Positions 40,562 through 49,862 are shown, counted from the stretch's first letter. The stretch is DNA of 64,000 bases from Vibrio kanaloae (GCF_024347535.1 NZ_AP025497.1:2976001-3040000), one strand, 5' to 3'. The notes: generated by a model from the sequence alone, not told the origin. Numbers and translations: made by a program.

Positions 40562-43108
40562 ATGTCTTTGAAAACACAAATTACATTGAGAACCGCAGTG
40601 GTTCTGCCATTCGTGATGATTTTTCTGTTCACTATGGGCGTAATGGTTTTCACTCAAAAGCAGAACTATGAAGAAACGGTGAGTGATCTTAGTACACGCC
40701 AACTAACATCACTCACTGATAACGTTCATCAAAGCCTCACAGAATTTTTAGAAAAGCCGTTTCTCGCTAACCTTTCACTCAGTCACAACATTGGTTATCA
40801 CCACCTTTACCAAGCTGGTCACCTCAGTAAGGTCCAAGACTACATTCTTTATAAGTTTTCGAATCATTTTACGACTGTACCTCAACTCGATGTGATCGGC
40901 TTTGGCTCTGAAAACGGTAACTACGTCGGTTTCCGTAAAGAAGCTAATAATGGTTACACCTTGATGGTGCAAGATGATCGCACTCAAAATCAACTCGTGA
41001 TCTATCGTGGTAGCCAGATCAGTGACGATATACGTTCAGTCATTTCGGGATATGACCCAAGAGTTCGTCCTTGGTATACGCCTGTTGCTAACCAGAAAAA
41101 AGCCTCATGGTCTCCGATTTACACTAATGCTGATGAACGCCAAGAGATCACCTTATCTGCCCTCGCCCCTATCTATGACGGCAACGAATTTAAAGCGGTT
41201 ATCGTCAGTGACATCAAGCTCAATACCTTTAACGTATTTTTGAATAACTTGAAATACAAAACCGATGCCTCTGTCTACGTCATTGACCAAAAGCAGCGCT
41301 TGGTTGCGCACTCCGGAGGAGGCAAGGTTGTCTCCAAAAGGACGGATAAAAGCCACACAAGTCAGCGCTTATTGGCTACAGAGAGTGACAACCCAATAAT
41401 ACGAGAGAGCGCCAGTTACGTTAACCAATTCCATTTGATTGAAAACAGGCAAATACAACGTTTCGACTTTACTCTGAATGGCGAGCGATACTTCAACCAG
41501 ATAACGCCTTACGAGGATGAACATGGCATCACATGGTTTATTGGTATGTCGATCCCTGAAACCAACCTACTCGGTGCATTACCAGAAAACCAAAGAAACA
41601 GCTGGTTACTTGGACTAACGCTGAGTTGCATTGGTGTCATCGCCGGATTAATTGCTTTTAATCGAGTGACCCAACCCATCACCTCCACCGCAGATGCAGC
41701 AAAAGGTCTAGCGACTGGCGATTGGGACAGCAGCATGCCGAAACCAGGTAATATCTATGAAACTAGCATGTTGGTAGAAGCCTTTAATGAAATGACTAAC
41801 AACTTAAAGGCTTCTTTTGAACAATTACAGTCTCAACTTACCTATGACTCATTAACCAAATTGTACAGCCGAGAAGGTTTTATCGATGCTGTACAGAAAA
41901 ATACAAAAACCGAGAAAGGCACACTGTATTTAGTCGGTATTGATCGCTTTCGCGACATTAATGACAGCCTAGGCCATTACAATGGCGACCAACTGCTCAT
42001 CATCGCAGCCGCTCGTTTGAGAGGTACGCTACCATCTGAGTATCTATTGGCACGTACTGGTGGTGATGAATTTGCGATTTACGCGCCTGACGCTCTCCAA
42101 GAGGGGGGGGTTCATCAGATCACTAACCGCTTACTCCAAACCTTTGCGGCTCCATTTGCCATGGAATCCGAGAATGTCGTGATCAATGTCTCTATCGGTG
42201 TGGTTCATGTTTCAGGCACTAAAGATATTATATTGTGGCTGCGTAACAGCAGTATTGCCTTGAGTAATGCCAAGCAAGACAAGACTCGCGTCAGTATATA
42301 CAGCCCAGAGATGGGCAACGCTTCTAGGCATCGAACCCAGATGCTAGCACGCATCAATCGAGCAATTGAGCAACAACAGTTCGAGCCTTTCTATCAACCA
42401 ATCATAGACCTTGAATCTGGCTCCCCGATAGGTGCAGAGGCTCTGGCACGATGGGTAACGAAAGAGGGCGTCATTTCACCACTTGAATTCATTCCGCTTG
42501 CCGAAGATACAGGGCTTATCTACGATATCGGCAAACAAATACTACACAAGTCCTGTCGAGATACCGCCATCGCCATTGAGTTAGGAAAATGGGACGAAGA
42601 CTTCTCTCTGCACGTTAACCTTTCTGTCGATCAACTCACCGAAAACGGTTTCATTGACTTGGTTAAAAACACTTTGTCTGACACCAAGTTACCGGCCAAA
42701 AACCTCACATTAGAGATCACCGAGTCACGCATCATCGACAATGATCCAACGATCATCGAAAACATGCTAACGCTGAAAGCATTGGGTATCTCAATTGCGA
42801 TTGATGATTTTGGTACCGGCTACTCATCGCTTGCTTACTTGCACAAGCTGCCATTTGATTGCCTTAAAATCGATCGCAGCTTTGTTAGCAAACTCGATCA
42901 AGAGAACCTCGACAGCTCCATCGTCGCAGCCATCGTTAACATCACTAAAGGTTTCAAAGTAAGCTTGGTAGCCGAAGGCGTTGAAACTCAGCAACAGGCT
43001 GAACTACTCAAGCAGCTACAGTGTCCACTAGCTCAAGGTTTCTTATACAGTCGCCCTGTTCCTTTTGATCAGTGGCCTACCAACATCACGAATCACAACA
43101 GTAAATAA
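40562..43108 (+). CDS. Membrane-bound dual GGDEF-EAL cyclic-di-GMP protein with dCache sensor
   Basis: An 848-residue protein. Order: TM1 (about 14-34), periplasmic dCache-type sensor with RPWYTPV near 165, TM2 (about 345-367), HAMP (about 368-420), GGDEF domain (about 428-590) and EAL domain (about 600-845). The GGDEF motif is intact, but the upstream inhibitory RxxD position reads LPSE. EAL motifs are intact (EALARW, HVNLSVDQ, EITES, DDFGTGYSS, KIDRSFV, EGVE), so phosphodiesterase activity is expected and cyclase activity is possible. A run of eight G (42103-42110) lies within the GGDEF part. Alone between glnG and hemN. Confidence 0.93.
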   Translation: MSLKTQITLRTAVVLPFVMIFLFTMGVMVFTQKQNYEETVSDLSTRQLTSLTDNVHQSLTEFLEKPFLANLSLSHNIGYHHLYQAGHLSKVQDYILYKFSNHFTTVPQLDVIGFGSENGNYVGFRKEANNGYTLMVQDDRTQNQLVIYRGSQISDDIRSVISGYDPRVRPWYTPVANQKKASWSPIYTNADERQEITLSALAPIYDGNEFKAVIVSDIKLNTFNVFLNNLKYKTDASVYVIDQKQRLVAHSGGGKVVSKRTDKSHTSQRLLATESDNPIIRESASYVNQFHLIENRQIQRFDFTLNGERYFNQITPYEDEHGITWFIGMSIPETNLLGALPENQRNSWLLGLTLSCIGVIAGLIAFNRVTQPITSTADAAKGLATGDWDSSMPKPGNIYETSMLVEAFNEMTNNLKASFEQLQSQLTYDSLTKLYSREGFIDAVQKNTKTEKGTLYLVGIDRFRDINDSLGHYNGDQLLIIAAARLRGTLPSEYLLARTGGDEFAIYAPDALQEGGVHQITNRLLQTFAAPFAMESENVVINVSIGVVHVSGTKDIILWLRNSSIALSNAKQDKTRVSIYSPEMGNASRHRTQMLARINRAIEQQQFEPFYQPIIDLESGSPIGAEALARWVTKEGVISPLEFIPLAEDTGLIYDIGKQILHKSCRDTAIAIELGKWDEDFSLHVNLSVDQLTENGFIDLVKNTLSDTKLPAKNLTLEITESRIIDNDPTIIENMLTLKALGISIAIDDFGTGYSSLAYLHKLPFDCLKIDRSFVSKLDQENLDSSIVAAIVNITKGFKVSLVAEGVETQQQAELLKQLQCPLAQGFLYSRPVPFDQWPTNITNHNSK

Positions 43109-43150
43109 AGCATGGCGTAACAATCAGCAGAGAATCGAATAAACCAAATA

Positions 43151-43182
43151 CAAAAATGCCAGCATGATGCTGGCATTTTTTA
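43151..43182. terminator. Bidirectional terminator between the GGDEF-EAL gene and hemN
   Basis: Stem AAAAATGCCAGCA / TGCTGGCATTTTTT with a TGA loop, T-runs on both strands. Confidence 0.92.
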
Positions 43183-43205
43183 CATTTCTATTCTCAATCG
43201 AGCGA

Positions 43206-44597
43206 TTAGATAACGCGAGAGAATTGTTGTTGGCGAGCCTTAGCGCGCAGGTATTTATCAAAACACATACAGATATTACGAATCAACAAACGGCCACGCA
43301 AAGTCACGCGGATTTCCTTGTTATCGACTTCAATTAACCCATCATTAATGAAGGTTTGTAGAAGCTCTAAGTCTTCCTTGAAGTAGCGATTAAAGTTAAC
43401 TGAAAACTCAGATTCAATCGTGGTTTTATCAAGCTTAAAGTTACAAATAAGCTGCTTAATCACCTCACGACGCAGCAGATCATCATCGTCTAGTACCACC
43501 CCTTTCCAAAGGGCATGGCGCAGGTCATTGACCTGAGCGTAATACTTCTTCAGCTCTTTTTGGTTCTGCGCATAAGCATCGCCTACCATAGAGATAGCCG
43601 AGACACCAAAACCAATCAGATCACATTCACCCTGAGTGGTGTAGCCTTGGAAGTTACGATGCAGGATGCCTTCACGCTGTGCAACCGCGAGCTCGTCTTC
43701 AGGTAATGCGAAGTGGTCCATGCCGATGAACTGGTAACCCGCACCCGTTAGAGTCTCGATGGTATCTTGCAGAATCGCCATTTTCTCTTTTGCTTCTGGC
43801 AGGTCTTCGTCTTTAATCTTACGCTGCGCCGCAAACAGCTGCGGCATGTGTGCGTAGTTAAATACCGATAAACGACCCGGTTTCATTTCAAGCACTTGCT
43901 TCAGTGTTTCAGCGAACAAAGCTTGAGTCTGTTTTGGCAGGCCGTAGATCAAATCTAGATTAGTCGAACGGAAGCCTAACTCTTTAGCACGTTGAACCAT
44001 CGCAATAATGAACGCTTCATCTTGCTCACGGTTAACCAGCTTTTGGACTTCTTTGTTAAAGTCTTGCACGCCAATACTCAGGCGGTTGAAGCCTTCACTA
44101 CGCAGGTGATCGAGAACGTCTAGTTCAATCTCACGTGGGTCTACTTCGATACTGATTTCAGCATCCGCAGTGAAGTTAAACTCATCACGCAGAATCATCA
44201 TCAAGCGAGTGATTTGTATTTTGGTCAAGAACGTTGGCGTACCGCCACCGAAATGCAGTTGAGTCACTTCACGGCCATTCAGCAGCGACGCACGCTGGCG
44301 AATTTCATGCTCAATCACATCAAGGTACTCATCCGCTTTATGCGAGTGACGAGTAATGACCTTGTTACAACCACAGTAGTAACAAAGTTTGTGACAAAAT
44401 GGGATGTGCACGTAAAGAGAGAGGGGACGCTCTGGGTATTGAGTACACGCCATGTCGTAATCAGCGACGGTAAACGCTTCATGAAACTCCAACGCTGTTG
44501 GGTATGAGGTGTAACGAGGTCCCGAATAGTTATACTTGTTTAAGATTTCTTGATCCCAAACGATTTGCTGATTCGTTGTTACTGGCTTGCTCGACAT
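43206..44597 (-). CDS. hemN: Oxygen-independent coproporphyrinogen III oxidase
   Basis: A 463-residue radical SAM enzyme with the cluster motif CHKLCYYCGC at Cys68, Cys72, Cys75 and the extra Cys77, preceded by LYVHIPF. HFGGGTPTF and the tail R-x-RGRLLIRNICMCFD segments are typical. It decarboxylates coproporphyrinogen III to protoporphyrinogen IX without oxygen, in the cytoplasm. Monocistronic; its upstream 318 bases hold no recognisable FNR site. Confidence 0.96.
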   Translation of the reverse strand: MSSKPVTTNQQIVWDQEILNKYNYSGPRYTSYPTALEFHEAFTVADYDMACTQYPERPLSLYVHIPFCHKLCYYCGCNKVITRHSHKADEYLDVIEHEIRQRASLLNGREVTQLHFGGGTPTFLTKIQITRLMMILRDEFNFTADAEISIEVDPREIELDVLDHLRSEGFNRLSIGVQDFNKEVQKLVNREQDEAFIIAMVQRAKELGFRSTNLDLIYGLPKQTQALFAETLKQVLEMKPGRLSVFNYAHMPQLFAAQRKIKDEDLPEAKEKMAILQDTIETLTGAGYQFIGMDHFALPEDELAVAQREGILHRNFQGYTTQGECDLIGFGVSAISMVGDAYAQNQKELKKYYAQVNDLRHALWKGVVLDDDDLLRREVIKQLICNFKLDKTTIESEFSVNFNRYFKEDLELLQTFINDGLIEVDNKEIRVTLRGRLLIRNICMCFDKYLRAKARQQQFSRVI

Positions 44598-44915
44598 AGC
44601 GGTACTTCCAATTTAGATCCGCGAGAACCTAAGGTCTCTCAAATCATTTTACATACATTAAAATATAGACGGGCTATTTTGCCACACGACCTGTAAGGTC
44701 GTTCAAGACAAAATCAATTTTTCAAAGAAAAACTCAGAACTGCTAGCTTGATCACTAACAAAGCGTCGGGATTAACGAGACGCAAGAGGTAAGAAGGCTC
44801 GTTTAACATTCGGTATTCAAGACAATACTATTGAAGACAATGTGTCCTAAAAGCAATATGCCTTAAGAATAACGTGTATATTAAACAAACCTCTATATTT
44901 AAAAGTCTGTCGTGA
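44598..44915 (-). other. hemN upstream region, no gene seen
   Basis: 318 bases between hemN and the DUF2489 gene, A+T-rich. It must hold the hemN promoter, but I find no clear FNR box, hairpin or open frame with a ribosome site. Confidence 0.5.
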
Positions 44916-45404
44916 CTAGATCATCTGAATGCTGATTTGGTTGTTGAGAGGCTTGACCTTCTCCTGCAACCTTTTCAAATCTTCGATAACCGCATCATTC
45001 AAGCGAGTCTCTGCCTTGTGGCGTGTGAGATTCTGCTGCATGCGTTCTTTTTTCGTCAGTTCCTGTCTTGCCTCTCCTCGCGCCATATCTTTAACGATAT
45101 GGTACAGCTCAGAAAGAGCAGGATATTCCGAATCAAAATCGACACGTTCATCACCCTGAACATTATCCATTATGATACACACTCGGATACTGATCTCAGG
45201 TAAATCACACTGGCCTTGGATACCCGCTAAACACAAGGTATTTACGTTGTCGTAAATCGTTGCGTTACGTTTTTCAATGGCGAGTGCTTGATGCTGCTTT
45301 TGCAACTCCGTCTGCTTCTTCACTTGAAGTAGAAGGTAACCTGCGTAAGAGCCCAAGCCGAGAATGATCATTCCACCAGCAATTGCTAATAAGGTTACGT
45401 TCAT
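44916..45404 (-). CDS. DUF2489 family membrane-anchored protein
   Basis: A 162-residue protein with an N-terminal membrane span (LLAIAGGMIILGLGSYAGYLL) followed by a charged helical region and a conserved core (NVNTLCLAGIQGQCDLPEIS, DFDSEYPALSELYHIVKDMA). It matches DUF2489, of unknown function, commonly next to yihI. It starts 6 bases after the yihI stop, so it is probably cotranscribed with yihI and the methyltransferase upstream. Confidence 0.85.
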   Translation of the reverse strand: MNVTLLAIAGGMIILGLGSYAGYLLLQVKKQTELQKQHQALAIEKRNATIYDNVNTLCLAGIQGQCDLPEISIRVCIIMDNVQGDERVDFDSEYPALSELYHIVKDMARGEARQELTKKERMQQNLTRHKAETRLNDAVIEDLKRLQEKVKPLNNQISIQMI

Positions 45405-45410
45405 TGGCTA

Positions 45411-45968
45411 TTAACCTTTAAAGCTGTCTAAGTCGATGTCTTCAAATTGAGATAACAAGTCTTCATCAGAGTTTGTTTTCTTCTTCGATTCAACTGCTGT
45501 TTCTTCGAAGATCTCTTCTTCATCGTCTTCTGGCTCTAACAGACCTAAACGGCCCATCAGGTGTTCGATACGATCAAGCTTCTCATCAACAAACTTCTGT
45601 AGACCTGCACCTAGGTTCTCACCATTTTCGATACGATCTAATAGTGTGTTCAGTTGAGCATCGTTCTCAAGCATCTCTAACTCTTGTTCGTTAGATAGCT
45701 TACGTTCTTGTTTAGTCGGCTTCTTCGCTGGTTCAACAATCAGTGGGATTTTTTTCTTGCTGCCTAAACGTGGATCGCGATCTTGTGCAGCTTTACGCTG
45801 TTTTGCTTCGCTACCATCTGAATGGCGGCTGCCAGACTTAAGACCTTTGCGCTTTTTAACACGCTTACGCTCACGACCTTCAACATCAGATTCACTACGG
45901 TTACGAGTAACCATAGGTTCCGGAGCGCCAAGTGCGCCCGGCTTTCTTGATTTCTTACTACGACCCAT
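45411..45968 (-). CDS. yihI: Der GTPase-activating protein YihI
   Basis: A 185-residue protein: basic, disordered N-terminus (MGRSKKSRKPGALGAPEP, RKRVKKRKGLKSGSR), conserved central helices (ELEMLENDAQLNTLLDRIEN) and acidic C-terminus (LEPEDDEEEIFEE). YihI stimulates the GTPase Der in 50S ribosome assembly. The ATG overlaps the methyltransferase stop by one base. The yihI-hemN neighbourhood matches E. coli. Confidence 0.94.
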   Translation of the reverse strand: MGRSKKSRKPGALGAPEPMVTRNRSESDVEGRERKRVKKRKGLKSGSRHSDGSEAKQRKAAQDRDPRLGSKKKIPLIVEPAKKPTKQERKLSNEQELEMLENDAQLNTLLDRIENGENLGAGLQKFVDEKLDRIEHLMGRLGLLEPEDDEEEIFEETAVESKKKTNSDEDLLSQFEDIDLDSFKG

Positions 45969-46606
45969 TACTGCACTTTCCTCAGTAAAATTACATCATT
46001 TCCAAAAAATTCTAGTTCGAGCTTATCCCGCTCTGCCAAAAACTGGAATGTTTGACGACTAAAGAAGACGACATGTGTCGGGTCATTCTTGTAGTGCCAA
46101 CCAGCGAACGCGTCTACGTCTATTACTAGCTTAGTCATAAGACCAATCCAGCCTTTGGGTTTAACTAAATTCAACCATTGCTGCCACACCTTGTCTGGAT
46201 GATAAAGATGTTCAATCACCTCCGTGGCAGTCACAAAGTCATACGTTTTTTCCAACACAGAAGGCTCTGGATGGTAATAGATATCGTACAACTCCACGCT
46301 GTGTCCGGCTTCTTCTAACATAATAGATAGCGTAGGGCCCGGTCCACAACCAAAATCCAACCCTTGTGAGTTAGATGAAATTTTGTCTGTTAGTGGATCC
46401 GCGATGCGAGATAGAAAGCGGCGATAACCTTCATCACTAGGATCATTCTCATGGAGATCATAGTGTGCTTTCTCTTCTTTTGCTTCTAACCTTTGTTCAG
46501 GTTTAACAAATACCAGTTCACATTGCTGACACTGCAGATAGGCTCTGCGTTTGTCTTCAAAATAGTGATTCACGCCTTGGTGATGGCATAAGGGACAAGT
46601 ATACAT
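45968..46606 (-). CDS. Class I SAM-dependent methyltransferase with N-terminal zinc ribbon
   Basis: A 212-residue protein with a small N-terminal zinc ribbon (CPLCHH and CQQCEL) followed by a class I methyltransferase fold: SAM loop GLDFGCGPGPTLS near 82-94, acidic strand ELYDIYYHP, and TEVIEHLYHP. The substrate is unknown. It is the first gene of methyltransferase-yihI-DUF2489, which suggests, but does not show, a ribosome-related role. Confidence 0.88.
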   Translation of the reverse strand: MYTCPLCHHQGVNHYFEDKRRAYLQCQQCELVFVKPEQRLEAKEEKAHYDLHENDPSDEGYRRFLSRIADPLTDKISSNSQGLDFGCGPGPTLSIMLEEAGHSVELYDIYYHPEPSVLEKTYDFVTATEVIEHLYHPDKVWQQWLNLVKPKGWIGLMTKLVIDVDAFAGWHYKNDPTHVVFFSRQTFQFLAERDKLELEFFGNDVILLRKVQ

Positions 46607-46689
46607 AGCACATCCTTAAACAGGGATGCGAAACATACCAGAAACTGAGTTTATAGTGGAGAGGTATTGGGTGTTTTTTCATCAAATCA

Positions 46690-46946
46690 ATAAAAAAAGC
46701 GATAGGAAAACCTATCGCTCTCTAAATCTGCCTTTATCGGCCAAAATTTGCATACTCAACTTGGTACACAAATCTCCCTTTGTTATTGGTGCTTTCCATG
46801 CCAAATTTGTTTGTTGTTCATCGTCCTGATGAGTTTTGGCTATCCTTTTCTAACACCTTGTTGCTGGGCTGTCCTAGCCTGATCCGTTTCTGTCTATACC
46901 TTTAGACTAGATGATCATCCGTATCTAAGTCAGCTCCTAGCTGATG
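46690..46946 (-). ncRNA. CsrB/RsmB-family regulatory RNA
   Basis: About 257 nt on the minus strand, ending in a strong terminator (46694-46719; stem GCGATAGG / CCTATCGC then seven T). It holds about eight GGA motifs; at least three are in hairpin loops: CAGCTAGGAGCTG (46931-46943), GGCTAGGACAGCC (46867-46879) and CATCAGGACGATG (46819-46831). Such GGA loops bind CsrA dimers; CsrB-type RNAs sequester CsrA. A -10 candidate TAAAGT (46953-46958) with TTGTAG 16 bases upstream gives the approximate 5' end. Vibrios have several copies (CsrB, C, D); I cannot say which this is. No open frame fits here. Confidence 0.8.
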
Positions 46947-47069
46947 GCGATTACTTTACCCGGTTACAAAAAGACTACAAGAGTGCTACTTCACACTTTC
47001 GTACACGAATCGACCACACATTGATAAATCAGACATTAAATAAAAACACATAAATAAAATCCACACAAA

Positions 47070-47105
47070 AGAAAACACCCCAACCATTACTGATCAGGGT
47101 GTCTC
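47070..47105 (-). terminator. Terminator of the cytochrome c4 gene
   Basis: On the minus strand ACACCC pairs with GGGTGT around a long loop, followed by TTTTCTTTTG. It lies about 60 bases after the stop and separates this gene from the CsrB-like RNA. Confidence 0.65.
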
Positions 47106-47163
47106 TTTAAACTCGCTCGAACGTACATTTCTTAACTCTGGCTAAGAGCAAGAAACCGACAAA

Positions 47164-47781
47164 TTAGTGTAGACCACCAACGTACTTCGATAAGGTATCA
47201 ATGTCTGCGTCTGTTAACTTTTTAGCTACATCACGCATCATCGCATTCATGTCGTTATTACGGCTATCATCGCGGAATTTCTCAAGTTGAGCCTTGATGT
47301 AATCTGCGTGTTGGCCTGAAATTTTAGGGAAACCAGAAAGTTCGGTGCCGTTACCACGAGGGCCATGACAAGCAGTACACGCTGTTAGGCCGCGTTCTGA
47401 GTCACCCGCCGTGTAAAGAACCTTACCTTCATCTACAACATTTTCAGGAGTAGAGTTATTAGAGATAGGGAGAGATGCGTAGTATGCCGCTAGGTCAGCC
47501 ATATCTTCTTCAGATAAAGGCATCGCCATTGCACCCATTACAGGTTCATAACGACCTTGTTTACCACCACTCGTCATACCTAACTTAAGCTCTTTTAACT
47601 GCTTTATTAGGTACTTCTCATGTTGACCAGCCAGTTTAGGGTACTGGGTGATCAGACTGTTGCCGTCAGCACCATGGCAGGCGACACATGTTTGTGATTT
47701 GGCTTTACCAGCTTCAATACTACCTTGAGCCCATACTGAGCAGCTGGCTAAAAGACTCAAAATTAGCGCTAATTTCTTCAT
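47164..47781 (-). CDS. Dihaem cytochrome c4
   Basis: A 205-residue periplasmic protein with a signal peptide ([20 protein letters not shown]) and two haem c sites, CVACH (Cys32, Cys35, His36) and CTACH (Cys135, Cys138, His139), each in a repeated cytochrome c domain with a distal methionine (MAMPLS, MNAMMR). Cytochrome c4 passes electrons to terminal oxidases, often cbb3 type. It is divergent from engB, with the two starts about 150 bases apart, an arrangement conserved in vibrios. Confidence 0.94.
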   Translation of the reverse strand: MKKLALILSLLASCSVWAQGSIEAGKAKSQTCVACHGADGNSLITQYPKLAGQHEKYLIKQLKELKLGMTSGGKQGRYEPVMGAMAMPLSEEDMADLAAYYASLPISNNSTPENVVDEGKVLYTAGDSERGLTACTACHGPRGNGTELSGFPKISGQHADYIKAQLEKFRDDSRNNDMNAMMRDVAKKLTDADIDTLSKYVGGLH

Positions 47782-47929
47782 GACATTCCATTATAATTAT
47801 CAAGCTTCCAGTACCACTCTATGTTGCCACTCATGGTACAATAGGCGACCTTATGCCGAGCACGGTTATTTTACACAAATTCACAAAAAAGTAATCAATC
47901 GACTACACAAAGTCGAGATGGAGTTAACA

Positions 47930-48589
47930 GTGAGCGTAAAAATTCATTATCAAAACACGCATTTCATTACCAGTGCACCTGATATTCGTCATTTACCAGA
48001 AGACGAAGGAATCGAAATTGCGTTTGCAGGACGCTCCAATGCTGGTAAATCTAGCGCGCTAAACCGCGTTACAAACCAAAAAAGCTTGGCGAAAACCAGT
48101 AAAACACCAGGTCGAACTCAGTTAATTAACCTATTCAAGGTAACAGATGGTTGTCATATCGTCGACTTACCTGGATATGGCTTCGCTCAAGTTCCACTTG
48201 AAATGAAGAAAAAATGGCAGAAGTCGCTAGGTGAATACCTACAACGCCGAGAAAGCCTGAAGGGCTTGGTGGTATTGATGGATATCCGTCACCCAATGAA
48301 AGACCTTGACCAACAAATGATCTACTGGGCTATCGATAGCCACATCCCAGTACAGGTTTTGTTAACAAAAGCCGACAAGCTGAAAAGTGGCGCGCGTAAA
48401 GCACAGCTACTGAAAATCCGTAACGATGCAAAATCTTTCGGTGGTGATGTCGCGGTTGATGTCTTCTCTTCAATGAAGGGTATCGGTGTTGACCAACTGC
48501 GTAGCAAAATGGATGAGTGGTTCGCACCTGCGTTTGCAGACCAACTTATTGATGAGCTAGCAGATGAAGAGCACAACGACTCCGAATAG
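47930..48589 (+). CDS. engB: Ribosome biogenesis GTP-binding protein EngB/YsxC
   Basis: The GTG at 47930 has GGAG 7 bases upstream and gives 219 residues beginning [20 protein letters not shown], as in other vibrios; the frame open further upstream is ignored. G motifs are GRSNAGKSS, the switch PGRTQ, DLPGYG and TKADKL. EngB is needed for 50S subunit assembly. The terminator at 48661 ends the transcript. Confidence 0.95.
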   Translation: MSVKIHYQNTHFITSAPDIRHLPEDEGIEIAFAGRSNAGKSSALNRVTNQKSLAKTSKTPGRTQLINLFKVTDGCHIVDLPGYGFAQVPLEMKKKWQKSLGEYLQRRESLKGLVVLMDIRHPMKDLDQQMIYWAIDSHIPVQVLLTKADKLKSGARKAQLLKIRNDAKSFGGDVAVDVFSSMKGIGVDQLRSKMDEWFAPAFADQLIDELADEEHNDSE

Positions 48590-48660
48590 CGCCTCTATCT
48601 ATAATCGCTTCATCTATAGCGAGAAGTTAAAGCACGGACTACCAGTGATTTAACCTTATC

Positions 48661-48693
48661 AATACCCTACCTTATTAGGTGGGGTATTTTTTT
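48661..48693 (+). terminator. Terminator of engB
   Basis: Stem ATACCCTACC / GGTGGGGTAT (one T-G pair), loop TTATTA, then seven T. Confidence 0.88.
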
Positions 48694-48819
48694 GCTCATA
48701 AATGAGTGAGTTAAGCCCAATTTTAAACGTTAAAAATGATATTTATCCGCTTGAACGTATAGAAGTAAACCATACTAAAAACAACGTTTGCTAAACAGAA
48801 CAACGAGAAAGGAGTACTC

Positions 48820-49419
48820 ATGTGGAAAACACTCTTGGCGATAATAGCAATGATGCTGATACCTGTTACAGGCCACACCTCTGAAGCAGAACCAACAGAA
48901 GCACCACTGATCAACGTCGATATGACCTTAGATCTCGATGGCATGGAGAAGTATGCTCAGGAGGCCAGTGAATCTCTTGAGAGGATATCGCAATCTTTGC
49001 AAGCCATCGTCAATAACCCCAATCTCAGCGAAGACCAGCAACAAGCCTTGAATCAGACCATCGACAGCATGAATAAATTTGCGGCTTCAACTCAGACATC
49101 ACTCAATCAACTCCCTCAAGCCTTGGATCAATCTCGCCTCGCCTTTAAACAAACCAGTCAAATACTGCTCGATGATATACAGACCAAACTCATCATTGCG
49201 CTGGCGGCGGTTATCGCTGTCATTATTATCGCTTTAACCGCTATCTATCTGCTTATCCTGAAACCAATGCAGCAAACCTTGGTGAAAGCGACCAACAATA
49301 TCTCTTCGATGGCACGCTCCATCCAGATCACCGCCGAAGCACTGAAATACAGCACCGAGAAACAACAGAAAATCATGGACTACATCGAGCATTCACCAAC
49401 TCAATGCTCTGATAAATAA
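48820..49419 (+). CDS. Hypothetical exported coiled-coil membrane protein
   Basis: A 199-residue protein not recognised as a named family. It has a signal peptide (MWKTLLAIIAMMLIPVTGHT), a helical coiled-coil-like region (about 40-125; ESLERISQSLQAIVNNPNLS), a strong membrane span (KLIIALAAVIAVIIIALTAI near 130-150) and a second helical tail (ATNNISSMARSIQITAEALK). The shape recalls the sensor part of chemoreceptors without their signalling domain. AAAGGAG precedes the ATG. It lies between engB and Spot 42, perhaps lineage-specific. Confidence 0.72.
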   Translation: MWKTLLAIIAMMLIPVTGHTSEAEPTEAPLINVDMTLDLDGMEKYAQEASESLERISQSLQAIVNNPNLSEDQQQALNQTIDSMNKFAASTQTSLNQLPQALDQSRLAFKQTSQILLDDIQTKLIIALAAVIAVIIIALTAIYLLILKPMQQTLVKATNNISSMARSIQITAEALKYSTEKQQKIMDYIEHSPTQCSDK

Positions 49420-49644
49420 GGCATGAGCCATCAATCCTTTACCGGAAATTTGTAAAATAAAAGTTATTTCAAATGAAAAAACAATCGAATTTAAGACGGA
49501 TTAAAATTACCAATTTCTGATTGAGTTCCAAATTTAAGAAAACTAACGTAATAAAGAGGATTTTTGAAAAGCCTAGGAAAAGGCATGAAAAGTAAGCGGA
49601 TCAGTAGGGTAATTATGGTTGGAAATATTTTTCTTTCGCACAAG

Positions 49645-49749
49645 AAAAAACGCCCCAGTCAAATGCTGACTGGGGCGGCTGAATCAGCCTAATCCAATAA
49701 CGTGAAACAAAAGGTCTGAAAGATAGAACATCTTACCTCTGTACCCTAC
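49645..49749 (-). ncRNA. spf: Spot 42 small RNA
   Basis: The minus strand from 49749 starts GTAGGGTACAGAGGTAAGAT and continues through TTCTATCTTTCAGACCT, nearly identical to E. coli Spot 42. It ends with the terminator GCCCCAGTCAGC / TGACTGGGGC and a T-run. Spot 42 is repressed by CRP-cAMP and represses many catabolic genes through Hfq. It lies just downstream of polA, as in enterobacteria; about 105 nt. Confidence 0.96.
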
Positions 49750-49756
49750 GAGATTT

Positions 49757-49785
49757 AATGTACAACAATTGCTCAGAAATGAAAA
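49757..49785 (-). promoter_or_regulatory. Spot 42 promoter
   Basis: On the minus strand TTTTCA (49780-49785), 17 bases, then TACATT (49757-49762), 7 bases before the RNA 5' end. TGTTTTCATTTCTGAGCA around the -35 could hold a CRP contact, not a clear consensus. Confidence 0.65.
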
Positions 49786-49862
49786 CATTTTTTGTAATTT
49801 TTTTTCATGAATGTTTTATTAAAACATCCTAGTTCTTTCCACAATTCAACTTTATTTTAGAT

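Noticed and set aside
44598..44915. FNR box upstream of hemN
   Set aside because: No TTGAT-N4-ATCAA match at acceptable similarity was found, despite expectation from E. coli.
47780..47929. Upstream extension of engB into the cytochrome c4 promoter
   Set aside because: The extension has no family resemblance and would overlap the divergent promoter; the GTG at 47930 has a good ribosome site.
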